Shown: positions 43,653-52,228, counted from the stretch's first letter. The stretch: 54,535 nucleotides of DNA from Peptococcaceae bacterium (GCA_023512435.1 JAILZP010000022.1:1-54535); one strand, 5' to 3'. Numbers and translations: made by a program. The notes: generated by a model from the letters alone, not told the origin.

Positions 43653-44837
43653 GTGAAAACACTGCTGATCGAAAAAACCCCGGAAAGGTTGATGGCGGTA
43701 ATCAGCGGCGGTCCCGAAGCGGTGTTCGGCGACTCGTCCCACCTGCGTTACATTGAAATAACGTCCCCTGAAGTCCCCCGGGGGTGGATCAGGGTTAAAA
43801 ACAGGCTGTCGGGCATATGCGGCAGCGACCTGCACCTGATTTATCTGGATGTTGACCTGGGAGTGCATCCCGCGCTGCTTCCGGGCAGCCCGGTGACCTA
43901 CCTCGGGCACGAGGTGGTGGGCACCGTGCTGGAGGCCGGGCCGGAGAACGTTCTCAAGCCAGGCGACAGGGTAATCAGGCGGATGAGGGTCGGCGGCGGG
44001 TCCTGCCTGGCCCACGGGCTGGATCCCTGCCCGCAGTGCAGGGAGAACCATTACAACCACTGTGAGAGGACGGGACTGCCCGATACGGTGGGAGGCGGTT
44101 TCGGGGATGAATTTTATGCTCCCGAAAAGGGCTTGCTCAAAATTCCGGACGAACTCCCGGATGACCAGGCGGTGCTGGTCGAGCCGGCAGCCGTGTCCGT
44201 CAGGGGAGTGCTTCGCTGTCCTCCATCAAAAAACCAGAAAGTGATCGTTCTGGGTGCCGGCACCATCGGCTTTTTTGTGTTGCAGGCCCTGCGCGCGGTT
44301 TGCCCGGACTGCGACATCACGGCAGTGGCCCAGTTCGGCTTCCAGCGGGATCTCGCCCTCCGCTACGGAGCCGGCGAGGTCTGGATGGCGCATGAAGACC
44401 TCCTGGAAAAAGCGGCCGGCAAAACCGGCGGCAGGGTGTATGCCGGGCTTGGCGGGGGCCGGACCCTGGTGGGGGGGTTTGATATTGTTTACGACTGCGT
44501 GGGCACTTCGGAAACGCTGCAGCTTTGCCTGCGCCTGGCCAGGTCCCGGGGCAGCGTGGTGCTCGTGGGAGCGGCCCTCAGGATGATGAACATCGACCTT
44601 TCCCCGGTGTGGTACAACGAGGTCAACCTGATAGGAACCGCTTCCCACTGCAGCAGCCTCTGGCGGGGCGAGAGGGTGGGGGATTTCGAACTGGCGATCA
44701 GCTGGATGCTTGAGGGCGTGCTGGACACGGACGGCTTTATCACTCACCGGTTCAGACTGGACAGGTACAGGGAGGCTATTCTGGCCGCCGCCGACAAATC
44801 GGAAAGCAAGTCGGTGAAGGTTGTGTTCGAATTTTAA
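43653..44837 (+). CDS. Zinc-type medium-chain dehydrogenase/reductase
   Basis: The GTG at 43653 is 9 nt after GGGAG (43639-43643); an upstream in-frame ATG at 43623 is less well placed. The product is 394 residues. The catalytic-zinc motifs S-G-I-C-G-S-D-L-H and G-H-E-V-V-G are present. A structural-zinc-like loop is seen in D-P-C-P-Q-C-R-E-N-H-Y-N-H-C. The Rossmann motif is V-L-G-A-G-T-I-G-F-F. It would oxidise an alcohol or reduce an aldehyde with NAD(P). As the last gene of the ThDP operon it may act on the carbonyl product of that enzyme. A short 6-bp hairpin follows (44847-44875). Confidence 0.88.
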   Translation: MKTLLIEKTPERLMAVISGGPEAVFGDSSHLRYIEITSPEVPRGWIRVKNRLSGICGSDLHLIYLDVDLGVHPALLPGSPVTYLGHEVVGTVLEAGPENVLKPGDRVIRRMRVGGGSCLAHGLDPCPQCRENHYNHCERTGLPDTVGGGFGDEFYAPEKGLLKIPDELPDDQAVLVEPAAVSVRGVLRCPPSKNQKVIVLGAGTIGFFVLQALRAVCPDCDITAVAQFGFQRDLALRYGAGEVWMAHEDLLEKAAGKTGGRVYAGLGGGRTLVGGFDIVYDCVGTSETLQLCLRLARSRGSVVLVGAALRMMNIDLSPVWYNEVNLIGTASHCSSLWRGERVGDFELAISWMLEGVLDTDGFITHRFRLDRYREAILAAADKSESKSVKVVFEF

Positions 44838-44888
44838 ACCGTAATTCCGGGATTTTTACTATGATTTAGTCCCGGGATACATTAAATT

Positions 44889-45161
44889 TTACCGTAAAAT
44901 TTTGAAATTTATGAAATGCCCCCGTTCTTCCTCGTCGATCACTTCGACGTGGTCCACCCTGGCCGGGGGATTGCCGGTCCGGCACCACTCCAGCATTTCT
45001 CTGATGCTGCTGTCGTCGCCCTCGATGACCGCCTCCACCCGCCCGTCGGGCAGGTTCCGGACCCAGCCCCGGATGCCCAGGCTTTCGGCCTTCTCCCGGG
45101 CATGGGCCCGGAAGCAGACGCCCTGCACCCGGCCGGAAATAAAGAGGTGCTTCCTCTGCAT
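44889..45161 (-). CDS. acyP: Acylphosphatase
   Basis: ATG at 45161 after GGAGGT. The product is 90 residues, the usual size. The catalytic arginine R18 (G-R-V-Q-G-V-C-F-R) and asparagine N36 (G-W-V-R-N-L-P-D-G) are both present. It hydrolyses acyl phosphates such as acetyl phosphate and carbamoyl phosphate. It is 27 nt downstream of the HD-GYP gene and probably co-transcribed with it. A role in trimming acetyl phosphate made by Xsc is conceivable but unsupported. Confidence 0.94.
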   Translation of the reverse strand: MQRKHLFISGRVQGVCFRAHAREKAESLGIRGWVRNLPDGRVEAVIEGDDSSIREMLEWCRTGNPPARVDHVEVIDEEERGHFINFKILR

Positions 45162-45188
45162 ATGTACCTCCGCCGGTTATGCTTAAAA

Positions 45189-46244
45189 TCAGCCGGTGAC
45201 AGGCAGAATTTCTTCAATTTCTACGGTCCGTATTTGGGACAGATCGATTATTTCGTCATCAACCCTGATCATCGGCCTTGAAGGGTATGTCCGGTTGATG
45301 ACCACAATTTGGCCGGTGCGGCCGTCGTTCAGGCGCACTATTTCGCCCACGTAGCACTCGGCGGTGCGGGCGAGAAAGGTAATGAGAATTTTGGTGTCCA
45401 AAGCCCCCAGGAAATTGCTCTGCATCTCTTCGAACACCTTGAAGGGACAGGCCCTGCCGCTTCCCGGCCGGCTGGAGTTCATGGTATCGTATACATCGGC
45501 CACGGCCACGATTTTGGCTGCCAGGGGAATCCTGTCGCCCGTGAGGCCCCCCGGGTATCCCGATCCGTCTTCGCGTTCGTGGTGGTGCAGGGCCGCGAGC
45601 TGCACGGCTTCGGGGGCCTTGGCCTCCTCAAGGATCTTAAACCCGATGGTGGTGTGCTTCTTGAATTCCTCAAGTTCTTTCAGGGTCAGCTGGGACTTGT
45701 AAAACAGGTCGGGGTTCAGGCGGCTTTTGCCTATATCGTGCAACAGCCCGGCCACCACGACATCCCTGCTGATCTCCTCCTCCAGTTGCAGCCAGTGGCA
45801 GATAGCCGCGCAGATAAGAGACACGTTTATGCTGTGCCCGTACGTATGGTGGTCCAGTTGTTCAACCTGGCTCAGGGAAGGGAAGAGGTTGTAAGGGCGG
45901 TTTACTTCCTGGAGAATGGAACCCGGAAGCTGGTAGGCCTGTTCAAGGTTTACCTGCTGCCCGTCACTGATTCGCCTGATCAGATCGGCCACCTCTTCAC
46001 CGGACTCCGAATATGATTTTTTAAACTCCATTACCTTTTTTTCGTCGACGCGGTTCCAGTATTCGGGTTTTTCAGGGGGCTTCCGCACCTCTACTTCCGT
46101 GTACCCGAGCCTTTTAATGGTTTTTATGTTTTCCTGGGTTAACACTGCCCCCTTGGCCAGCAGCAAGACCTTGTCCATGTTATATATGTCCTGTTCCAGT
46201 GTCATGCCCGGCTTCAGTTCATCTGTCAGGCGGACGATAGCCAA
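45189..46244 (-). CDS. HD-GYP domain protein, probable cyclic-di-GMP phosphodiesterase
   Basis: TTG at 46244 with GGGAGG 8 nt upstream. The product is 351 residues. The first 110 form an uncharacterised N-terminal region. The HD-GYP core follows, with the metal ligands in Y-G-H-S-I-N, H-D-I-G-K, and H-H-H-E-R-E-D-G-S-G-Y-P, so the HHExxDGxGYP box is nearly canonical. It would hydrolyse cyclic di-GMP in the cytoplasm; there are no membrane segments. A C-terminal PilZ-like small barrel (I-V-R-L-N-D-G-R-T-G-Q-I-V) may follow. Together with the chemoreceptor downstream it suggests signalling and motility control. Confidence 0.9.
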   Translation of the reverse strand: MAIVRLTDELKPGMTLEQDIYNMDKVLLLAKGAVLTQENIKTIKRLGYTEVEVRKPPEKPEYWNRVDEKKVMEFKKSYSESGEEVADLIRRISDGQQVNLEQAYQLPGSILQEVNRPYNLFPSLSQVEQLDHHTYGHSINVSLICAAICHWLQLEEEISRDVVVAGLLHDIGKSRLNPDLFYKSQLTLKELEEFKKHTTIGFKILEEAKAPEAVQLAALHHHEREDGSGYPGGLTGDRIPLAAKIVAVADVYDTMNSSRPGSGRACPFKVFEEMQSNFLGALDTKILITFLARTAECYVGEIVRLNDGRTGQIVVINRTYPSRPMIRVDDEIIDLSQIRTVEIEEILPVTG

Positions 46245-46363
46245 AGTACGATCCTCCCTTGCTAACTGTAATCGGTGTACCGGCTCCGGTTAACTTGTTT
46301 CGCAAATCCCGTCTAGTTTTCTATCGGTTGCTTCCGGAAATTTCTTGATATAAATATAAATGG

Positions 46364-47299
46364 TTAAAGGGATTCTACCGTTGGCACGGAAACAGTTTTA
46401 TCCCCGGTCAATTTTGTATCCGATGTCAACGACAGGGCTTTTTGGGGACAGACCTCCACGCATATGCCGCATCCCACGCACTCGCCGGACCGGTTTACCG
46501 CCGGGCCGCCGGTAATGTCGATGCCCATGGAGCAGTTGCTGTTGCAGGTGCCGCACTTGGCGCACAGTGCTTCGTTCTTTACCAGGGCAAACCTGCCGGA
46601 TCTTGAAATCAGGCCGATCAACAGTCCCTGGGGGCAGAAATAGCGGCACCATACGCGGGTACCCAGTTTGGGCATGAGTATTATGTTCACCGCCTGCATC
46701 AGCAGTGTTCTCAGGAACAGTATGAACAAAACCAGGAAGATCAGGTTGAACATCCGGTCCGGGGCATAGCCGGCCAGCGCCGCAACTGTTGCGGTCACGG
46801 ACAGAGCCAGGACGGCCCATTTAAAAACAACAAACCCCCGGGGTAACTCCCCGGCTTTTGCCCCGCGGGTCCTGTACGGGTCCCCTATGGTTTCGGCCAG
46901 GGCCCCGGTCCCGCATATGAAAGTGCACCATGCCCTCCTGCCGTACAGGTACACCACGACCGGAACAAAGACCAGGGAAATTATGTAGTACCACAGCACA
47001 AGCGATCCGGTGGCCCACAGCACTTCCGGGAAATAAGGCCACGTGGCGTTCAGGGGCATGCTTTTTTGCAGGATCCAGTAGGGAATGGCCAGGTTGAACA
47101 CAAACTGGACGGCCATGGTGACCAGCAGAAATTTTTTTACATATTGCAGCTTGTGCCGGCGGAAGGCGATATACCCGAAAAGGATGATCAGCGCGCAAAA
47201 GAAGTAGTTGAAGGTGGGAGGGGCGACCTTGCCGGTTTCAAGGTTGATGGCTATGAAAAGCACCAGGAAAATGGCCGTAAGTTTTAGATAGTCCTTCAT
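46364..47299 (-). CDS. Membrane polyferredoxin (NapH/CcoG-like)
   Basis: The ATG at 47299 is 8 nt after AGGAGG (47313-47308), better than the GTG at 47308. The product is 311 residues with about five or six membrane helices. Two loop motifs, W-C-T-F-I-C-G-T-G and W-C-R-Y-F-C-P-Q-G, match the C-x-x-x-C-P loops of NapH/NosR-type proteins, although the first lacks the proline. Two [4Fe-4S] motifs lie near the C-terminus (C-A-K-C-G-T-C-N-S-N-C and C-V-G-C-G-I-C-V-E-V-C-P). It likely moves electrons between quinol or ferredoxin and a membrane reductase. The partner is not in the window. Confidence 0.85.
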   Translation of the reverse strand: MKDYLKLTAIFLVLFIAINLETGKVAPPTFNYFFCALIILFGYIAFRRHKLQYVKKFLLVTMAVQFVFNLAIPYWILQKSMPLNATWPYFPEVLWATGSLVLWYYIISLVFVPVVVYLYGRRAWCTFICGTGALAETIGDPYRTRGAKAGELPRGFVVFKWAVLALSVTATVAALAGYAPDRMFNLIFLVLFILFLRTLLMQAVNIILMPKLGTRVWCRYFCPQGLLIGLISRSGRFALVKNEALCAKCGTCNSNCSMGIDITGGPAVNRSGECVGCGICVEVCPQKALSLTSDTKLTGDKTVSVPTVESL

Positions 47300-47694
47300 T
47301 TTAAACACCTCCTCTCCCCTAAAATGGTTGCTACAGCCAGTGGGCTTTCCCCTTTTATTTTACCATAATTTCACTTCATGTTGATTAGTCATCCGGAAAG
47401 CGACGGCACAGGGCCCCGGGAATTTTGATCCTTTGCTCCCGGGCCGTGCTTTTTAATCAAAATTTCCTCTGTATTATTTTAGCACTAAAAAAATCAAAAA
47501 AAAGAAAAAGAAAATATTTAATCAAAATGAAATGACCCGGTGCCGGACCTTCTGATTATTTGCATCCAGATTATGCCAATACCCTGCGGTCCGTACCACT
47601 CCCTCCACTAACCTCGCATTCATGTACTGAATCCATGCTCATACCCAAAACACATATATTCAGTCATTATTATTCACTTTTTAGTCAGTTATTA
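47300..47694. other. AT-rich gap upstream of the polyferredoxin gene
   Basis: I find no gene. The region contains the polyferredoxin ribosome binding site and an A-rich run near 47485-47525. Towards its right end are two direct AGTCA-type repeats followed by TTATTATT-like bases (47662 and 47683), spaced 21 bp, about two helical turns, just upstream of the next promoter. These could be an operator. Confidence 0.45.
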
Positions 47695-47722
47695 TTGGTT
47701 TCCTTAAATAATGTTGTATAAT
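47695..47722 (+). promoter_or_regulatory. Promoter of the 51-residue small-protein gene
   Basis: TTGGTT (47695-47700), 16 bp, perfect TATAAT (47717-47722). The predicted start point lies about 27 nt before the ATG. Confidence 0.65.
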
Positions 47723-47755
47723 TATGATACTCCAAAGAAAGAGAGGGGCGGCAAC

Positions 47756-47911
47756 ATGACAGAAGCTTTCGCGAAAGAACTCATAGAGGTGAGGTATTTT
47801 ATTGAAAAGGCTTTAGTGTATTGTCGCAGCAATGATTTGGAGTCGTTGAACGCTTTTCTGGAAAGGTCCCTGAAGAAGATTGATAGTATTCTGCAGAGAG
47901 AAGACAATTAA
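47756..47911 (+). CDS. Small helical protein of unknown function (51 residues)
   Basis: ATG at 47756 after GAGAGGGGCGG, with a promoter upstream and a hairpin downstream, so it looks like a real single-gene unit. The protein is charged and predicted helical (E-L-I-E-V-R-Y-F-I-E-K-A-L, then L-N-A-F-L-E-R-S-L-K-K-I-D-S-I-L). It has one cysteine and no membrane segment. The size and helix-turn-helix-hairpin pattern recall Spo0E-like or other small regulators, but the Spo0E signature is absent. Function unknown. Confidence 0.65.
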   Translation: MTEAFAKELIEVRYFIEKALVYCRSNDLESLNAFLERSLKKIDSILQREDN

Positions 47912-47923
47912 AATCACACAATA

Positions 47924-47962
47924 TTGAAACTCCCTGGAGGATCCTTTCCCCAGGGAGTTCAA
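47924..47962 (+). terminator. Hairpin after the small-protein gene
   Basis: A 13-bp stem with one bulged A (47924-47937 with 47950-47962). A T5 run occurs only about 16 nt further on, so it is a weaker terminator. Confidence 0.5.
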
Positions 47963-47992
47963 CTTAAGAAAGGACTTTTTCCGGAGGATTAC

Positions 47993-48015
47993 AACCGCCC
48001 GTTTTTCAGGCGGTT
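47993..48015 (-). terminator. Hairpin after the acidic-protein gene (minus strand)
   Basis: AACCGCC (47993-47999) and GGCGGTT (48009-48015). It lies downstream of the minus-strand acidic-protein gene and nearly duplicates the hairpin at 48597. Confidence 0.55.
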
Positions 48016-48048
48016 TAAAAACGAGGACTCCGGGAAATCCGAATATGG

Positions 48049-48384
48049 CTATCTTTCAGTCTTTCTAATTTCTTCCAGCAATGAATTGTACATTTCTCCC
48101 AGGGCCCTGCCCACCGCCTGGTACCTGTTCTCGTTGCGCCTGGCTTCGGGCTGGGCGAATGCGTTGGTTTCCAGGTATGTGATCAGGATCTCTTTGGCAA
48201 TAACTTCCGGGGTCTGGTGTTCGATTTCTGTCTCTGTGTCGTACTCGTATTCTTCATCATCTTCTTCGAAATAATCTTCTTCCTCTTCCGGCCATTCTCC
48301 GGTTTCAATGTCTTCTTTTCCGGTTCCGGCTTCAATTAAGTCCTTGTTGTCTTCTTTTTCCAGTTTGTTTTTTTTGTCGGACAT
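48049..48384 (-). CDS. Acidic protein of unknown function (111 residues)
   Basis: ATG at 48384 with a GAGGTG box about 6 nt upstream; the in-frame GTG at 48393 overlaps that box. The protein has a strongly acidic first half (runs of Glu/Asp/Tyr such as E-E-E-E-D-Y-F-E-E-D-D-E-E-Y) that is likely disordered. A helical second half follows (I-A-K-E-I-L-I-T-Y-L-E-T-N, A-V-G-R-A-L-G-E-M-Y-N-S-L-L-E-E-I). I recognise no family. The coding frame is clear of stops and flanked by terminator hairpins. Confidence 0.7.
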   Translation of the reverse strand: MSDKKNKLEKEDNKDLIEAGTGKEDIETGEWPEEEEDYFEEDDEEYEYDTETEIEHQTPEVIAKEILITYLETNAFAQPEARRNENRYQAVGRALGEMYNSLLEEIRKTER

Positions 48385-48582
48385 GGAAAACACCTCGCAA
48401 TTTTTTTAGTATCAGCAGGAAAATCCTGTCAGGTGGGCGGTCTTTCAAAAAAGCCAATATGAATTATGCCACATATTTATGGATTGATATACACGGGCAA
48501 TTTGAGGGGCACGGAACGGGGGAACCGCCTCCCGCGCCCTCACGATTTAATTATATGCGGCGGTCCGGAAAAAGCTGAAAAC

Positions 48583-48621
48583 TTAAATTAAAAGGCAAAC
48601 CGCCCGTTTTTAAGGCGGTTT
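48583..48621 (-). terminator. Terminator of the chemoreceptor gene (minus strand)
   Basis: AAACCGCC (48597-48604) and GGCGGTTT (48614-48621) form an 8-bp stem. On the minus strand it is followed by a T-rich tail including TTTTAATTT. It starts 17 nt beyond the chemoreceptor stop. Confidence 0.75.
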
Positions 48622-48637
48622 CAGTGTATTTGGGATT

Positions 48638-49468
48638 TTATACCTTGGCTGCTATTTCCTCCAGGACCTCGGAAAGACTTAACATTTCCTCGACCTGGGC
48701 GGTGATTTGCTGTATGGCGGCTGCCTGTTCCCGGCTGGCGTTGCTGGCGACCGCAGCCTTTTGCACGGCCTTGGATATGGAATCCTCTATTTTTTTAGTC
48801 AATCCGCGTATTAAATCAGCTGTCTCCTTGGAATTGTCGGACAGTTTTCTTATTTCCACGGCCACCACGCCGAATCCACGGCCGGCTTCACCCGCGCGGG
48901 CGGCCTCGATTGCCGCGTTTAATCCCAGCATCTTGGTTTGTGAAGCGATGTGGGTTATTGCGTCGAGCACTTTATTGATTTCGCCGGATAAATGCCCTAT
49001 TCCCATTATTTCTTCCTGCAGGTCGGAGTTGTTGACATTGATTTCATTTGCCGCGGCGGCCGTGTGCGCCGTGGCCTGGCTGACTTCGGCCAGGCCCGCT
49101 TTAAAATTGCTTACCGCTTCTCTGATCGCAGACGCATTTTCCCTGGTTACAGCCATCCCGTATGTTCCCACTACCTTGTCCGGATCATCATCGTCAAAAA
49201 CCGGAACACAGGCCACCTTCAGCGCCTTTCCGTACAGGGAGGCGGGGAGTTCCACAAAGACGGGCTTCTTGCTCTGAATTACCTTGTAGGCCGCGCCTTT
49301 CTCATTGAACTCCAGCCCGGGTTTCGCAAAGGGCACCTCCGTATTATGCTCGTGTACCATAAGAAATTTGTTTAAATCTGTAGTGTACAGTCCCATTTTA
49401 TCTTCGCCGAACAGCTCAGCTATCGCTGGAGCCATGGAGGCGAAATCTTCCAAGAACTTGCTGCCCAC
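48638..49468 (-). CDS. Soluble methyl-accepting chemotaxis-type sensor
   Basis: The GTG at 49468 is preferred, as AAGGAGG (49482-49476) is 7 nt upstream; the in-frame ATG at 49507 has no binding site. The product is 276 residues without membrane helices. Residues about 20-130 form a sensory domain with a PAS/GAF-like look. The C-terminal part is a short MCP signalling coiled coil with the hairpin-tip-like motif [24 protein letters not shown]. It probably signals to CheA/CheW from the cytoplasm, sensing an internal cue. No che genes are adjacent. Confidence 0.87.
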   Translation of the reverse strand: MGSKFLEDFASMAPAIAELFGEDKMGLYTTDLNKFLMVHEHNTEVPFAKPGLEFNEKGAAYKVIQSKKPVFVELPASLYGKALKVACVPVFDDDDPDKVVGTYGMAVTRENASAIREAVSNFKAGLAEVSQATAHTAAAANEINVNNSDLQEEIMGIGHLSGEINKVLDAITHIASQTKMLGLNAAIEAARAGEAGRGFGVVAVEIRKLSDNSKETADLIRGLTKKIEDSISKAVQKAAVASNASREQAAAIQQITAQVEEMLSLSEVLEEIAAKV

Positions 49469-49576
49469 TTTCCTTCCTCCTTCCGCGAAATCTCCTTTAG
49501 TGACCATTTTTAGACTAATTTCTACATGTGTCGCAAAATTCCTTCATATCCAAAAGAAGGTTGGAGATCAGAGATC

Positions 49577-49627
49577 AAAAGGACCCGCCTCTTGACTTGT
49601 TGATTAACAAGTCAGGTGGCAGGCCCC
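49577..49627 (-). terminator. Terminator of the membrane-protein gene (minus strand)
   Basis: On the minus strand a two-part hairpin is seen: a 9-bp outer stem with wobbles (49581-49589 with 49618-49626) and an 8-bp inner stem GACTTGTT/AACAAGTC (49594-49601 with 49606-49613), followed by four U. Confidence 0.75.
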
Positions 49628-49649
49628 TTTTTCGCTATGTTCCAGGGTG

Positions 49650-50048
49650 TCAGGCGCTTTTTTTGGACTCGAAAATCCGGACGATAATGTACGCAACCAG
49701 GGCGAAAACGAAAAAGACCAGCAGCATCCAGGCTATGCCGTTCAAGGTGCCGATCACGGTTCTGTATACCTCGAGGGCCCAGCGGTCAGCGTTTAAGACA
49801 ACGACCTCCCGGGTCTTCTCATTAATAAACTGGGGGGTGACGTACTTTTCCAGCTGGTAGATTCCGACCCCGCTTGAGATTCCGACCACGTAAATGGCAA
49901 ATTGCAAATACCTGGACCAGGCGGAACTGATGTCTTCGGGAATGAGCCTGCCGAGGATTTTGTCCAGGGACGAGCGGAATATTCTGGCTGTGATGAAAGA
50001 GACCGTCAGGGCAATCAGGAAGGTCACGATCAGCAAAAGGATAACCAT
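49650..50048 (-). CDS. Small membrane protein of unknown function
   Basis: ATG at 50048 after GGGGGAAAAAC. The product is 132 residues with about three hydrophobic helices: residues 1-23, a weaker one near 48-65, and 100-122. A polar soluble section lies between the second and third. No family is recognised. Convergent or operon links are absent, since it has its own terminator. Its function is unknown; the layout is like small ion-channel or stress membrane proteins, but nothing specific supports that. Confidence 0.7.
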   Translation of the reverse strand: MVILLLIVTFLIALTVSFITARIFRSSLDKILGRLIPEDISSAWSRYLQFAIYVVGISSGVGIYQLEKYVTPQFINEKTREVVVLNADRWALEVYRTVIGTLNGIAWMLLVFFVFALVAYIIVRIFESKKSA

Positions 50049-50123
50049 GTTTTTCCCCCTTTGGCTTTAATTTGTCTGTTGGTCTTTTGTTTAATAGACT
50101 GCCCCGCCGGTGATTTTTTACGC

Positions 50124-51653
50124 TCAGCGGCCCGGCGGGTCGGGGCGCCTGTATTGCAGGGCCTCGGCCAGGTGTTCGGCCTCCACGGTTTCGCTCCCGG
50201 CCAGGTCGGCCACGGTGCGGGCAACCTTCAGCAGCTTGTCGTGGGCCCGGGCGCTCAGCCTGAACTGCTTGAAGGAGGATTTGAGCAGTGCCCCCGCCTC
50301 TCCGGAAAGGCGGCAGTATTCCCGGGCCTGGGCCCCGGTCATGTGGGCGTTGCACCATATCCCGGATCCCCGGAAGCGCTCCTCCTGTATTTTACGGGCC
50401 TTGGCCACCCTTTCCCGGACGGCTGCCGAGGGCTCGGCGGGCCTGTCCTCGTTCAGTTCCTCGTATGTCAGGCGGGGAACGTTTATGGAGATGTCGATCC
50501 GGTCCAGAATGGGGCCGGAAATTTTTCCAAGGTATTTTTTGATCTGTACCGGAGTGCAGCAGCACTGCTTTAGCGGGTCGCCGTGGTAGCCGCAGGGGCA
50601 GGGGTTGCAGGCCCCGATGAGGGTTATCCTGGCGGGGTAGGTGATGGAGGCGTTCACCCTGGAGATGGTCACCACCCCGTCCTCCATTGGCTGGCGGAGG
50701 GCCTCCAGGCAGTCCTTGCCGAATTCCGGCATCTCGTCCAGGAAAAGAATCCCGTTGTGGGCCAGACTGACCTCTCCCGGCCGGGGGAATTTCCCGCCCC
50801 CCACCAGCGAGACTGCCGAGGCGCTGTGGTGGGGCGCCCTGAAGGGCCGGGAGGCCACCACCGGCATGCCGGGCCTCAGCAGCCCGGCCAGGCTGTATAT
50901 CTTGGTGGTCTCCATGGACTCTTCAAAGCCCATTTCCGGCAGTATCCCGGCCAGGCAACGGGCAAGCATGGTTTTCCCGGATCCGGGGCTGCCCACCATG
51001 AGCATGTTGTGCCCACCGGCGGCGGCCACCTCCAGTGCCCTCCGGGCGGCGTGCTGCCCCCGCACCGTGGAAAGGTCCGGCAGACGGTCTTCTTTCGATC
51101 TCCAGATTTCATCCGCTTTCACCCGGTGAGGCGGTATTTCTGTTTCGCCCCGCAGGAAGCCGGCCAGCTGGTTCAGGGAGGACACCGGGAAAACCTCGGC
51201 GTTGGGGGCCAGGGCAGCCTCGCCGGCATTGTCCAGGGGGACCACCACCGGGATAATGCCGTTGTCGCAGGCCGCCAGGACGTTGGGGAGGACTCCCGCC
51301 ACACCCCGCACCCCGCCGTTTAAGGAAAGCTCGCCGATGAAGGCGTACCGCCCGCAGGCCACCGGGTCCAATTGCTCGGTGGCGGCCAGGATGCCCACGG
51401 CGATGGCCAGGTCGTACATGGACCCTTCTTTTTTAATATCCGCCGGGGCCAGGTTCACGGTGATCCTCTTCACCGGGAACTCGAACCCGGCGTTCCTGAT
51501 GGCCGACCGGACCCTGTCCCGGGCCTCTTTAACCGATGCGTCGGGCAGCCCCACCAGGTCAAAGGCGGGCAGACCGTTGGAGACGTCCACCTCCACCCTG
51601 ACCAGGTGGCCTTCAAGCCCGTTCAGGGCGGTGCTGTTGACAATGGATAGCAT
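50124..51653 (-). CDS. comM: YifB/ComM-family Mg-chelatase-like AAA+ ATPase
   Basis: ATG at 51653 (a TTG at 51659 is in frame) after AGAGGT. The product is 509 residues. The N-terminal Lon-protease-S16-like domain (G-L-P-A-F-D-L-V-G-L-P-D-A-S-V-K-E-A-R-D-R-V) is followed by a Mg-chelatase ATPase with Walker A G-S-P-G-S-G-K-T-M-L-A and Walker B I-L-F-L-D-E-M-P-E-F. A zinc-like C-N-P-C-P-C-G-Y-H-G loop follows, then the C-terminal Mg_chelatase_C region. ComM acts as a branch-migration helicase in natural transformation and is widespread. It is probably a single-gene transcript. Confidence 0.94.
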   Translation of the reverse strand: MLSIVNSTALNGLEGHLVRVEVDVSNGLPAFDLVGLPDASVKEARDRVRSAIRNAGFEFPVKRITVNLAPADIKKEGSMYDLAIAVGILAATEQLDPVACGRYAFIGELSLNGGVRGVAGVLPNVLAACDNGIIPVVVPLDNAGEAALAPNAEVFPVSSLNQLAGFLRGETEIPPHRVKADEIWRSKEDRLPDLSTVRGQHAARRALEVAAAGGHNMLMVGSPGSGKTMLARCLAGILPEMGFEESMETTKIYSLAGLLRPGMPVVASRPFRAPHHSASAVSLVGGGKFPRPGEVSLAHNGILFLDEMPEFGKDCLEALRQPMEDGVVTISRVNASITYPARITLIGACNPCPCGYHGDPLKQCCCTPVQIKKYLGKISGPILDRIDISINVPRLTYEELNEDRPAEPSAAVRERVAKARKIQEERFRGSGIWCNAHMTGAQAREYCRLSGEAGALLKSSFKQFRLSARAHDKLLKVARTVADLAGSETVEAEHLAEALQYRRPDPPGR

Positions 51654-51799
51654 GGGCAACCTCTGTCGCCAAGATTTGAAGGTAAAATTCGACCGGATTA
51701 CCCATTATTTCTCCCAATGTCAAAAAATACCTGCATGGTTTTAAAAATAAAAATTAATATTTCAGGCCGGGAATCAGGGGCCTGATCCGGATCGGGCGT

Positions 51800-52189
51800 T
51801 CAGTATCCCCCCAGCCTTTTGTAAATCTTGTTCTGGTATTGGCCCAGGGCCAAGTTTGAACCTCTGTTTCTTCTTTCCATCAGGATATCGTACCTGAGTA
51901 TTTTTTCAGTCAGCTTTTTTCTCAGGGAGTCGATTTCCTTTTCCCCGCCGCGGTCTTCGCAGCAGCAGTTAATTAGCTTTTGCAGGCTGACAATCTCCTT
52001 TTTCAACTGCATTTCCTCGGGCAGCACGCCCGCGTTTCTGAGCAGTATGTAGCCGGCCCTAAGTTCTTCGGGAACGTGGGACAGGTCATCCAGGTTAAGG
52101 GGCCTGCCCCGGCCCGGGATATTGTCAAGTTCGCCATTTTTTACGGCTTCGCGGATCCTGTTTTCCGCAATAATTGTTAATATGTCCAT
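51800..52189 (-). CDS. DUF1992 (DnaJ-homologue C28-like) protein
   Basis: ATG at 52189. The product is 129 residues. The conserved N-terminal block I-A-E-N-R-I-R-E-A-V-K-N-G-E-L-D-N-I-P-G-R-G-R-P-L defines the DUF1992 family. A helical part follows that includes an unusual C-C-C triplet. The family occurs as a stand-alone protein in bacteria and fused to J domains in eukaryotes. The function is unknown. Confidence 0.9.
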   Translation of the reverse strand: MDILTIIAENRIREAVKNGELDNIPGRGRPLNLDDLSHVPEELRAGYILLRNAGVLPEEMQLKKEIVSLQKLINCCCEDRGGEKEIDSLRKKLTEKILRYDILMERRNRGSNLALGQYQNKIYKRLGGY

Positions 52190-52228
52190 TGCACCGCACC
52201 AACCGTGTCCGGCCCACCGGGCCTGGTA

